Part shown: piece by piece, positions 12,382-21,692 of the stretch
How positions within the stretch are numbered: the stretch's first letter is position 1
How the letters are laid out: every line of letters begins with the position of its first letter
NCBI GenBank assembly: GCA_028641055.1
Contig: CM054061.1
Span: forward strand, 61,021,474 to 61,085,473
Reading direction: 5' to 3'
DNA from: Alopecurus myosuroides
Lineage: Eukaryota > Streptophyta > Magnoliopsida > Poales > Poaceae
Length of the DNA stretch: 64,000 nt
The notes under the pieces: generated by a model
Databases searched by the model: none
Told to the model about the DNA's origin: nothing
Seen by the model: only the letters and a program-made list of their open reading frames with translations
Position numbers and translations under genes: made by a program

Positions 12382-12453
12382 GGAAGAAAAAGAAGACTGA
12401 AGAAGACTAAGACAGAAGGAAGCAAAAGAAGACTGAAGAAGACTAAGACAGAA
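12382..12453 (+). repeat. Two tandem 36-bp units inside the LTR
   Basis: Two adjacent 36-base copies beginning GGAAGAAAAAGAAGAC and GGAAGCAAAAGAAGAC differ at one position. They lie in a GAAGA-rich part of the LTR. Confidence 0.8.
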
Positions 12454-13984
12454 ATAGTTTGGACCAATCCTTTTGATCAAAGACCAATCCTTAGTCACAA
12501 ATTGAAAACTCTAACTATAGTAACTTAGTTTATTTTGTGCATTGAAATTAAATGTTTTCACATGTTGTCATTTGCTTTGTTTGTTGTTTTGTATGGTTTC
12601 TTCATTTGTTTGTATGTTTGTTAGCATGTTTCTTTATTCTGTTATGTGTTTTCAATGTTTAGATTTTTTGGAGAGCAACGTTCTATTTTGTGAAGAAAGG
12701 GTGATTGTTCTTCACCAACTTCAAAGGCAAGTGACACACCATCAAATCTCCCATATTTTCACTATGCATTACTAGTGTTTTGAGTAGTATGCATGATAGG
12801 GAATTCTACTAAGTTATTATTATGCTATGCAAAACCCAAGTAGTGTGTAGCAATCCTTTAGACTTTATTTTGGAGACTTAGTACTTAGTAGATGCTTAGC
12901 CATGCTACAAAGTTATATTTTCTAGCTATCGAGGAAAAATTTCTAAGTACTTAATCAATGAAACACCTGGGTGGAATTGGTGATTGCAAGGTTTATGTTG
13001 AGTGGCTCCTTGGGGCCATGTCTATGGTGTTTTTCACCTAAGGAGTGCACTTGTGGTTTGCCACCCAGGAACAAAGAGATTCCTAAGTCCCTCCAAGTTT
13101 AGAAGCTTCACGTGCAGCCTTAAGACAATGGGCTCTGTCAGGAATGAAGTTGTGAGAGTTCAACTCGTCAGCTTGACGAGAAGATGTAGCAAAATTATAG
13201 GTGGAGAGGGTCTTGCAGTAGAGTTGGATTCTCCTTCTGAATTTCTTGTCTCCATTCTGTCCTTTCCTTAATGCACTCAGCGTGTATAGGATGTTTGGTC
13301 TAATTGAGGATTAAGGTGAAAGTGCACAACCTCTGCAGAGTTAGAAACTATGATCATAGCCGTGTCCCCGGTAATGGACGACTTCGAGCAGCTGGACAAG
13401 GATGGACAGAAGAATCTCAACACCGTTTTGGAGAAGTAAATTTGGATAAGGAAATATTAGATGTGGTGCTCATGGGTGTGTCCCATGGTGCCAATCTTTG
13501 AAAAGAAAACTCTTTTTCAAAAGTGTTAGGGAAAACCTTGCTTTCTGCAAATAGCATAAACTCCACCAAGCCAGATATGCATGTAGTTTAGACTTGCCAT
13601 TTCATATCCACCATAGTGTTACTTGCCAATACATTAAGTTTTATTAACTCCCTTGTGGCTGCATATTCCATATTGCAGATTATTATGAAGACGAGTGAGG
13701 ACTTCGTTTAGGATCTCGAGACTATCGCCAACATGTTTTGCCTGTGGCACATGAAGAAGATGAGGCTCAATGTTCTACTAAGTTTTCCGCTGTAATTCTG
13801 GTTCCTGCTAGTCTTCTGAGACTATGCAAGTTGTAATCATATTTTGTAAACATTCGATCATGCGATGTAATAGATTTTGACGCATTTGCATGATATTTCA
13901 TTTTGAACTGTGGTGCTAGCAATTGATCCAGGGACTGGCACAATAACACAGGGTTCTTGCATTATTTAAATTTGAGGATGCTAT

Positions 13985-14801
13985 CCCAACCTGTCACCTT
14001 GGGGGCTCAGGTTCCGGACAATAATGAGTGTATACAACTAGTAGATATGATTCAAAACAACAATTATACTCGTGAAAACATAACATGTTCATATATGAAA
14101 GCATGGCACTTGGGACCTAAGTGACAAGCATTAAGCACTCCAAGTTGCAACAATGATAATAAACAACAATAGTGAATACTAGGCATCAAGCCCTAATAAT
14201 CTCGTGATCTATTATATGACTAATATCACCCAATCCCTACCATCCCCTCTTCCTATAGCAGGGAATTACTCACACATCGAAGGGGGAATTATGAGTGGTT
14301 GATGGAGAGGTGTTGGCGATGATGATGGTGATGATCTCCAATCAATCCCCGTCCCAGCAGGGTGCCAAAACAAGAACTTTTGTCTCCTAAACTAAGGTTT
14401 TGGGTGTTGGCGGAGCTGTGGATTATTTTCGTGAAAAATCAGTTAGGGGTTCCGCGTTTCGAGGACGATGGAGTCTAAATACGAAAGGGACCCCGAGGGT
14501 AGTCCTAGGTCCCAGGGCCCACCAGGTGCGGCTAGGGTGGAGGCCACGGCTGGCACCCCCCTGAGGGTCCAGTGGCCCCCCTCCATTTGTCCTTCGGGCT
14601 TTGGGAGTATTGCATGGAAATTTAATTTTTGGATTTTTCCTGGAATTTTTTTAGGAAATTGATTTTCACACAAAACTAGACACCAAGGGTAATTCAGCTG
14701 AAAACAGCATTAGTCCATGTTAGTTTGATCCAAATCATGCAAATGGGAGAAGAACTAGCAAGAAAAGTGTTTGGAAAAGTAGATACATTTGCGACGTATC
14801 A
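13985..14801 (-). repeat. Truncated Ty3 LTR, minus strand
   Basis: On the minus strand the sequence starts TGATACGTCGCAAATGTATC at 14801, the terminus typical of a large Triticeae Ty3 LTR group. Further in it has a TTGGCACCCTGCTGGGACGG segment, equivalent to GTCTGGCACTCTACCGGGAC in the plus-strand LTR at 14851-16416. It breaks off at 13985 against the Tekay-like LTR, so the rest should lie beyond the left end of the window. The sequence after the LTR end (GTTAT, 14802-14806) is the candidate right-hand target duplication. Confidence 0.68.
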
Positions 14802-14850
14802 GTTATCACTTACCTACTCAAGGACGAGCAGGAGTTAAGCTTGGGGATGC

Positions 14851-16416
14851 TGATACGTCCCAGATGTATCTAGAATTTTTGAAGCTCCATGCTTTTTTTC
14901 TACCAATTGCACCATGTTTCTATATGTTTTCCTTTGTTTTCCGGGACTAGCCTATTAATCTGGTGCCCATTGCCAGTTTCTATTTATTTGTCTATGTATT
15001 GTACAAAAGGGCCAAAAATGAAAGTTTTCGGAATGACCTAGATATTTTTTAGGAATGTTTATTGACCGGAAGACTTCTGCAGCCAGAAGGGCACTTGGAG
15101 ATAGGCTCCAAGGCCACGAGATGACCTGCAGGCGCAGGCCACTCCCCCCACCCGCGCCTGGGGGTCACATCGTTGCCTCGTGCACCACCTCACGCCACCT
15201 CTTCTCCTATAAATTCACTCTTGACCTAAGACGAAAGGCCACCGGAGGATTTTTCTAGGAACGCGTCTGAGCTCCGCTGCCATCCAAAACCCTAATTCGA
15301 GGGACATAAGTCTTTGGTCTGGCACTCTACCGGGACGGGGAAGTGCCCCTGTATCCATCTTTATCGATGTTGTTGCCTCCCACGATGATGTGGGAGTCTG
15401 ATGGCTCGTGCTAGTAATTATGTGGTTATCTCTCTCCCCTATGGTGTGATCTTCATGTGATCGTGAGCTATGCTATTATAGTTTAATTCTATGATGTTTT
15501 CCCTTTTTTGTGTAATGGATTATGTGTTGATCAAGTGATTTTATCTGGTATAACTTTCCGGGGTCACCTTTGTCCCACGGTGCCACGGTGACGGTGCGGG
15601 TACCGTTTGTGACTATATGGATCATGGATTAGAAGGATACCTATCATGAACCTGTTCTTATTTTGTTGGATTGAATTATGGAATCATGAGGTTTCTTGAT
15701 GCTTGTGTTTTAATATAATATATATATTGCCAAGGTGACATTGCGGGTGCTGCAGATTTATTAGAAAGAGGTAATTCAAGAGATAGGTTGTGATGTTTGT
15801 TAGTACTCTCTTTGGATGCACAAAGTGACAGAGTTGGGGTGTCTGTAGATGTGGAAGATGAACTTTAAGGTGTGCTTGTGTATCCCTGCGCAATTCTCAT
15901 CCTATTTGATCCACTAGGAATGGTTTCCGAATAACACCATCATGCATAGTGTTAGAGGAAATATCATATGTCAATTATGTTAATATTGTTGAGAGTTACT
16001 ACTAGTGAAAGTATGATCCCTAGGCCTTGTTTACTACTACTGTTATACTTTTTCCTCTCATTTTCGCTACATGTTACCTTGCTGCCATTATTATTTCAGA
16101 TCACACACATCACATCTTTCACTTCATATTACACCACTTTAATTGTCTCTTCGCTGAACCAGTGCATCTATACAGTCCCTATTGTATTAGGTGTGTTGAG
16201 AACGCAAGAGAATCATCCCATCACCATGCCGCCAACTATTTTCTGGCACTGTTTATTACTAATATATTTTGTTAAGTGCTTCTAAGATGTGGATGAATTG
16301 AGAACTCAGCTGCTAAGACTTATAGGTATTCTTTGGCTCCCCTTGTATCAAATCAATAAATTGGGTTACACTTACCCTCGAAGACTGTTGCCATCCCCTA
16401 CACTTGTGGGTTATGA
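14851..16416 (+). repeat. 3' LTR of the plus-strand Ty3 element
   Basis: TG-start LTR of a family common in Triticeae (TGATACG... to ...ACTTGTGGGTTATCA). The pyrimidine-rich segment 16020-16280 yields two overlapping hydrophobic ORFs that are not genes. The copy is moderately mutated, including its terminal dinucleotide. Confidence 0.78.
15208..15213 (+). promoter_or_regulatory. Putative LTR TATA box
   Basis: TATAAA within CTTCTCCTATAAATTCACTC, placed about a quarter of the way into the LTR after a GC-rich stretch, as expected for a U3 promoter. Confidence 0.5.
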
Positions 16417-18256
16417 GTTCACCATCCACTATTGAAATCCTTCAAGACGGAATCCGAAGCCTTTACAATGAGTTTGGGGACACACCCACAACTAAATTGG
16501 GGGCTACCAAAATCACCATGAATCTGTTACAAGAAACACAAGTGAGTAACAAGATTCATAGGTTTTCCACAAGGAAACCGTAGTCTCAAATCCCTCAAGT
16601 GAACAAGGGGGGAATTCAAATCGGCCTGGTAAAGATTTAGATTTTGTACTTCTCCTTCAATCCTTTAAAAATCAACACGTTTGGGTGGAGGGATTGGGAG
16701 AAATCTTGCTTTTGGTGAGATCAACAATGGTGGACTTATTTTCTGGACAAGCTGACTTGAGGTGCAAGAAAGAGGGGGTATTTTGTACCTCCTCTCAAAA
16801 TGTAGCCGTTACCGGGAACTAACACCGGAGTCTCCGGCATGGGCCAGAAACTTCCAAAGCTTCTAGGCAAACTCCGGCCCTACTCCGGAGGAGCCATCTA
16901 TGAGTCTCACCAAGTCGCATAGCAAGATGGTCTAGAGTCTCTGGCCATACTCTGTCCTGACTTCGGAGGGGACAACAAAGATTAGGCCCCCAGGTGGAGA
17001 ACGAAAAGTTCAGAGTCTCTGTCCATACTCCGTCTTGACTCCGGAGGGAGGATCAGCAAGACACACCAATTACCATAAAGAAAAATTCTAGAGTCTCCGG
17101 CTGCCCTGAGCCCGGATATTCCAGAGATTCGCACTGAGTCTTTGGTCTTGAGACCCCAAAGTCTTCGGCCTTATTGCACAGCCAGGCCAGATCTCACTCC
17201 TTTGCTTTTTGGGGTCAATGCTTTTAAAGATAAAATAGCTAAAACATCTGTAACACTTGACATAGAGTTAGATAATAACCAGTGTTGTTTTCTAACACAT
17301 AAAACTAAATCAGGGATAAATAAATGTTCTTTCAAAGGGTCTTTTTCCCTATTGAAGAGCTGCTCATCCAGGATCCTCTCTCCTGCATTAATATGAAGCC
17401 TTAAATGCATGGATATCCCTACTCCACCACCCAAACTTAATGCCCTTCAAGAATTTGGTGGAGAAGACCTAGATCTACATCCTCACCGAGCCACAGTTCG
17501 ATTCCCCCCATTTGCCCTGTTGGGATCTTGTAAATCTCTTGGGCGTCTTGCCATCCTAGAGAAATTCTAGTGTGTGTAGATTCCACCTTGATTCAAGAAG
17601 CTTCAGATTGTTGCGAGCTTCCAATTAAGTTGTGCAGTCTCCTAAACCTTGTGTAAAGTTTTGGTCAACGCCTTTAAGTCGACCTCATAGTGGAAACGAG
17701 CATCTCACTCAGCAGAGAAGGGCAAGGAGGATAAGGTGTGCACCTCCGTGCTATTGGAGTGCCTAGGTGTCTCCTCGCCTCTCCTAGGTAGACGCACTTC
17801 CCTTGGGAAGGAACTACGGAAAACATATCCTTATCTCCTTGTTCACACTTGTGTTTTATCTTGGGCTTTACATATTGCTTCTCTTGCGTATTTTGTAGCG
17901 TATCACATAGGTTGTTCATCTAGTTGCACATCTAGTCAACCTTGTGATTTATCTTGTTTAGCCAAATATAAAAGAAACAAATGAAAAATTGGTAGTCACC
18001 TATTCACGCCCCTCTAGTGACCATACTTGTACTTTCAATTTGCATCAGAACTTGGTCTCTTATCCAAAGGCTTTACCGCCTAAGAGAGTATGGTCGTGTT
18101 GGAGGTTCCTCCGTCCCCGGAGATTTTTGGTTGAATCTATAGGTAACCTTGATTCAATGGTTGGGACCATCCAAATCGAACTTGCCAATGTTACCAATAG
18201 CTTCAAGTCAGAATTCTCCGAGATGAAGGAGCTTCTCCGAGCTTTGACCTTTTTGG
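16417..18256 (+). mobile_element. SIRE-type Copia element, 5' LTR remnant and start of gag
   Basis: 16417-18037 is the 3' part of an LTR: its end (TAGTCACCTATTCACGCCCC through ACTTTCA at 18037) resembles the reverse complement of the LTR of the complete SIRE element at 42678. It has the same kind of CCGGAGTCTCCGG repeats (16820-17160). A degenerate initiator-Met primer site (ATTTGCATCAGAAC) follows. 18130-18250 reads LDSMVGTIQIELANVTNS and on, similar to the start of the gag at 53183 (LQETVGTIQTELSKVSSS). Everything after about 18256 is lost to another LTR fragment. The left end is cut by the Ty3 LTR. Confidence 0.7.
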
Positions 18257-18702
18257 TAGGGTGCCAGAACAGAACCTTCTGACCTTTGAAAGTAGGTTTG
18301 ATGGCGGCGGAGATGTGAGTCGTATTTTGGAAAATCCTTCGTGGGGGGGGGGGGGGGAGGGTCAGTTTTAGGTGAGAGAGTCTTCATAGGTGAAAGAGCG
18401 ACTTGGAGGGAGGCATGGCGGCACGTGCAACCTGTGGGCGCGGCCCCACAAAGTCTCGCGCCTGGGGGTCGCCCGTGTGCCTGGTGTTCCCCTCAGGCTC
18501 CAGTTTGGACTCCATCTTAGTTTCGGGTAAAAACCGTCTCCTAATTTTTCGTGGAATTTCTACGGACCTTTGGAGAACAACTTTTCTGAAACTTAAAAAT
18601 AGAAAAACAAAAATATGAAATGACACTTGGCATCTCGTTAATATATTTAATTCAAAAAAAATGCCTTCAAATGATATAAAAATTTAATAGAAACATGTAT
18701 CA
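18257..18702 (-). repeat. Ty3 LTR fragment, minus strand
   Basis: The minus-strand start TGATACATGTTTCTATTAAA at 18702 and the GGTGCC segment at about 18257-18266 match corresponding parts of the LTR at 13985-14801. The middle is GC-rich. A run of 15 G (18343-18357) lies inside. The fragment cuts off the SIRE gag on its left. Confidence 0.6.
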
Positions 18703-18874
18703 TTGATATAAAACAAGCACTGAACAATAAGAAAATATCAATATGCATAAACAAATTGATTGAATCCAACTTATATATTTATCGAACCACGATGAACTCC
18801 GAATTACAACCTTTCCTCCTACTAGGTTAAGCCTAATGCGCAAAAAGCACTTATAAAAATAGGTCATTCTAGTA

Positions 18875-19123
18875 CTCCCTCTGTTCATAAATAGATGACT
18901 TCCATTTGTTGCAAAGTGGATGTATGTAGACATATTTTAGTGTCTATATACTCCATCCGTCTCAAAATAATTGTCTCAAACTTAGACAAAAGTAGATGTA
19001 TCTAGACATATTCTAGTGTAAGATACATCCATTTTTGTCAAAGTTTGAGACAATTAATTTGAGACGGAGGGAGTACATCCACTTTTGGACAAATGAAAAT
19101 CAATTATTTGTGAACGGAGGGAG
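18875..19123 (+). mobile_element. Stowaway MITE (outer copy), split by a second Stowaway
   Basis: Terminal inverted repeats CTCCCTCTGTTCATAAATA and the reverse complement of TTTGTGAACGGAGGGAG, flanked by TA at 18873-18874 and 19124-19125. Removing the inner element leaves about 125 bases, a normal Stowaway size. Stowaway MITEs are moved by mariner transposases, which duplicate TA. Confidence 0.88.
18951..19073 (+). mobile_element. Stowaway MITE (inner copy)
   Basis: Ends CTCCATCCGTCTCAAAATAA and the reverse complement of TTTGAGACGGAGGGAG, flanked by TA at 18949-18950 and 19074-19075. The 123-base element is largely a hairpin. It inserted at a TA in the outer Stowaway and belongs to a different subfamily. 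Confidence 0.9.
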
Positions 19124-19125
19124 TA

Positions 19126-20198
19126 CATATTATGAAGCGGGGAGCTGGCATATATATTGGTATCTGATGAATTAATAATTAGTGATGGTGTTGTTGCATT
19201 GACAACTATTAACTTCATCCATTCAATTTTGCGGAAAAAAAAAACTGTCCTATCAAGTAAGAACTGATTTTTGTGGAGAAATTCTTAAAGGCCTAAAAGC
19301 TATTGTCACTTTTCCAGAAAATAAATAAAACCATAATATTTAGGAGTAGATGTAGTACTCGACCAACGGCCAGAAGGGCTTGATCAAGTGTACCATATCA
19401 GTACTTCCAATGAAGTGAGTGGCGTATGCAGACATGTCGTATCATATCAAGTTTGAAACTACTCAAGATAACCGGCCGTAACAAAAAAGTTCACTTTTTG
19501 AACAAAAAAAAAAAGAGTATAAGCGAATTTCACTGGGTGTAAGAAAAAGATCACACTCCATTTGTAATTTAGAACAACACGTTCAAAGATCCGTGCGAAA
19601 GGACGTTTAACGTAGATGCAAACAAACACCCCCCCCCCCCCCCCCCCCCCACAATGGATCAAAGGATTTTTGAAGGAATTTTACATGAAAAGAATGCTCT
19701 AGGAAAGAAAAAGCAAAGGAAAGTTTTCTATGTCCACGTTTTCAAGGGTAAACCATGGGAATCAAAACATTGGCTTGGAGCTCATTTTTTCTATCCTGGA
19801 CCATTTTTTCTTTCCTGAGCATTGACTCTGAAGTTCCGTGCCTTGGTATCAGGTTATCAGCCATGCTAGTACAATTTTGTTTCCAGCAGTGAGCAATTAA
19901 GATCAATTGCTATGTCTTATCTTTTCCTCTGTTCCAAACGATCTAGCTGAAAAATCTCTTGTTATTTTTTCTTTTGAATTTATTTCCTGTGTTTTTATTT
20001 CCAATGTTTTGTACTCCTTTCCTATTCCAGTACATTTCATACTCATGTGTTTTTACTTTCCTGCATCCCAAGCATGCCTAATTTGACAAAAAAAAAGAGC
20101 TTTTCGTGTCAACATATAAAAACAATTTCAATTTCAATTTGACCAACTCTTTGTTTGGTTCCATGGTCGATGCACGGGGCACGTTTCTTAGTGTACTA
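19126..20198. other. AT-rich intergenic stretch without recognisable gene
   Basis: No domain, splice pattern or repeat end is recognised here apart from a poly-C tract. The longest ORFs are short and low in complexity. Confidence 0.5.
19630..19650 (+). repeat. Homopolymer run of 21 C
   Basis: Uninterrupted C run between AAACAAACA and ACAATGG. Such tracts are error-prone in sequencing, so the exact length is unreliable. Confidence 0.85.
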
Positions 20199-20246
20199 CT
20201 CCCTTCGTTCCTGAATGCAAGGACTATAGTTTTCTGCACGAATATA
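20199..20246 (+). repeat. Stowaway MITE left end, truncated
   Basis: CTCCCTTCGTTCCTGAATGC preceded by TA at 20197-20198 is a standard Stowaway terminus. The sequence runs directly into the AP2-carrying element at 20247, and no matching right end follows that element. Confidence 0.5.
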
Positions 20247-21282
20247 GAGCATCGCCATCGCGCGCGCCCGCGCGGAAAACAGCCGTTTTCGCGTGCCCGG
20301 GTCAGTACGGGAAACTCCAGCAGACGCGGTAAAATGACGCGCGCGGGCATTCGCGCGCGAAATCTGGCGCGCGTCACCTCGCGCAATTGCCACTTATCTC
20401 GTCACCGCCGCGCCTTCTCCTCTTCCTCTCTCTTCCACGCGCCCGCACCTGCTCCTCTCCCTCTCTCTTCCATGCGCCGTCGCCGCTGCAATGCCGCCGC
20501 GCCGAAACCAGAGCAGCTACCGCGGCGTCCGGGCGCGGCCCAACGGGACGTTCTACGCCGAGATATGAAGCGGCGACTCCCGGATCGGCCTCGGTACGTT
20601 CGAGACCGCACACGAGGCCGCCCGCGCGCGGGAGGCGGCGGCGTGGAGGCTCTGACGGCCGCGTGCCGGGATGAATTTCCGCGACGTATGGACGCGGCAG
20701 TAGGCGGAAGACCTGGCGCCGCCGCCGCGCGTCATGACGGAAGAGGACAACCGCCTCACTCAGCGCCGCCTCGCCATCGCGGAGCAAGACGAGCGGGCGA
20801 TGGCGCTGTGGCGCGAGCGCTTCCCGGAAGACATCGCCGCCGAGCGCAACTTCTACGAGCAGCGCCGGGCGGAGCGAGCAGTGCGACGGGAGGAGAAGCG
20901 CGCCAGGCACGATGCCGCCGTGGCGGAGCTTGAAGCCGGCACGGACGAGGACTGGACGTCGTCGGAGTCCGACGACTCCCGATGGGACCACATCTGGACG
21001 TCTCGACGTCGGACTCCGACGGCGGAGGAATCTCCGACTGAACGGCGGCGGCCGTTTTTAAATAATTTTTAAAATTTCCGTTTAAATTTGTTTATCGAAC
21101 TCGTCGATGGTTGCGGCGCGCTAGTTTGGCGCGTCTGCTAAATCAAAAAGTTCCTAGCGTCCGATAAATTGTTTAGCGCTTCTGTATTTGCTCTCGCCTC
21201 ACGCTCGCGCCCGAAAATTCCACACCGCGCGTCAAACTCCGGTTTCCAGCGCGCAGCAATGGCGCCTCCGCTAGAGATGCTC
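20247..21282 (+). mobile_element. GC-rich DNA element carrying an AP2/ERF gene
   Basis: The termini GAGCATCGCCA and, read inward from the right, GAGCATCTCTAGC form short imperfect inverted repeats at 20247 and 21282. GAGCATCTC-type ends are familiar from abundant grass DNA elements. Base composition changes sharply to very CpG-rich inside. No target duplication can be called (ATA on the left, TTT on the right), so the superfamily is left open. The only coding content is the AP2 pseudogene at 20491-21072, and no transposase is present. Confidence 0.55.
20491..21072 (+). pseudogene. AP2/ERF-domain protein, three in-frame stops
   Basis: From ATG 20491 a single frame of 193 codons runs to 21072, interrupted only by TGA 20566-20568, TGA 20653-20655 and TAG 20701-20703. 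The N terminus is an AP2 DNA-binding domain (YRGVRARPNGTFYAEI, then RIGLGTFETAHEAARA and AAAW, with MNF after it). The remainder is an Arg- and Glu-rich predicted helix (QDERAMALWRERFPEDIAAE) and an acidic tail. AP2/ERF proteins are plant transcription factors. This compact form inside a GC-rich element looks like a transposon-amplified copy rather than a host regulator. The first stop fits CGA to TGA; the second more likely came from GGA. Confidence 0.8.
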
Positions 21283-21634
21283 TTTTAAAACGTGGGTATT
21301 TGGCATACGATAGACTCATTTTCTCTTGCAGAAAATCGTGAGAGGAGTCCCTACTACTCACAAATTGAACACACTATGTCAAATCCCAATAAACGTAATT
21401 TGTGGATGGCTAGTATTGTCCGCAAATTGTAAGAAAACCATATATTTTGGAACTTTTCTTTAAAAAAAAATAACTAGTCCCGCGCGGCAAAACCGGTGGT
21501 TTTCTTCCCCTGGTGCCGTCCGAGTCCCGTTCCCCCTTCTTATTCCGATTCAAATTCAGCATCCCCACTCCGATTCAGATTGCGAATCAGATGCAATTCG
21601 ATACAGTCGCTGTTGAATTTCCCCTCGATGCCTC
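21283..21634 (+). promoter_or_regulatory. Upstream region of the F-box gene
   Basis: About 350 bases between the AP2 element and the TATA-like box. The second half is C/T-rich and has repeats of GATTCA type (21546-21605). No specific operator is recognised. Confidence 0.35.
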
Positions 21635-21641
21635 TATTTAA
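21635..21641 (+). promoter_or_regulatory. Putative TATA box of the F-box gene
   Basis: TATTTAA within CCTCTATTTAATCGC, 52 bases before the ATG at 21693. Transcription would then start near 21668 with a short leader. This is a weak match to the TATA consensus. Confidence 0.35.
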
Positions 21642-21692
21642 TCGCAAGCCCACCCCACCGAACACCAACAGCCGCCACTAAATTATTCTCCA

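Larger units (their letters stand above)
7387..13983 (+). mobile_element. Tekay-like non-autonomous LTR retrotransposon, gag only
   Basis: The stretch 7387-7631 repeats directly at 13741 onward, with about 7 differences over 244 bases by eye, identifying the two LTRs. Between them lie an initiator-Met primer site, a short internal region (about 1.9 kb) with only a zinc-knuckle gag-like ORF, and a polypurine tract. The 5' LTR is cut by the Athila insertion, so most of it lies outside the window. The sequence before the 3' LTR (GGGACGAGATTTCTTTTAAG) resembles the 3' end of Tekay/Del chromoviruses in grasses, which is the basis for the lineage call. No protease, RT, RNase H or integrase is present, so it must have depended on a partner element. 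Confidence 0.82.
9529..13983 (+). repeat. 3' LTR of the Tekay-like element (about 4.45 kb)
   Basis: The LTR starts TGTCTCTAACATCCC just after the polypurine tract and ends near 13983, where similarity to the 5' LTR end stops. It is more than twice as long as the internal region. It has an AT-rich first part, a GC-rich stretch (about 10080-10900) with a TATA box, then a long A-rich, GAAGA-rich part and the terminal segment shared with 7387-7631. The ORFs within it (for example 10477-10893) have no recognisable domain and look like products of base composition. Confidence 0.8.
14802..16416 (+). mobile_element. 3' end of a plus-strand Ty3 element: internal tail, polypurine tract, LTR
   Basis: 49 bases of internal sequence end in the purine-rich tract TTAAGCTTGGGGATGC, followed at 14851 by an LTR starting TGATACGTCCCAGATGTATC. 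The LTR is 1,566 bp and ends CACTTGTGGGTTATGA at 16416, where the expected final CA has become GA. There is no coding sequence. The rest of the element should lie left of the nested insertions, outside the window. Confidence 0.78.

Noticed and set aside
13002..13501. Two consecutive plus-strand ORFs in the Tekay-like LTR
   Set aside because: No recognisable domain, and the region is flanked by LTR sequence shared with the 5' copy.
16021..16275. Hydrophobic ORFs that look like membrane peptides
   Set aside because: They come from a T/C-rich part of the plus-strand Ty3 LTR, and both overlap in different frames.
20247..21282. Assigning the AP2 element to PIF/Harbinger or hAT
   Set aside because: The inverted ends are short and the flanking bases give neither a 3-bp nor an 8-bp duplication, so the superfamily was left open.
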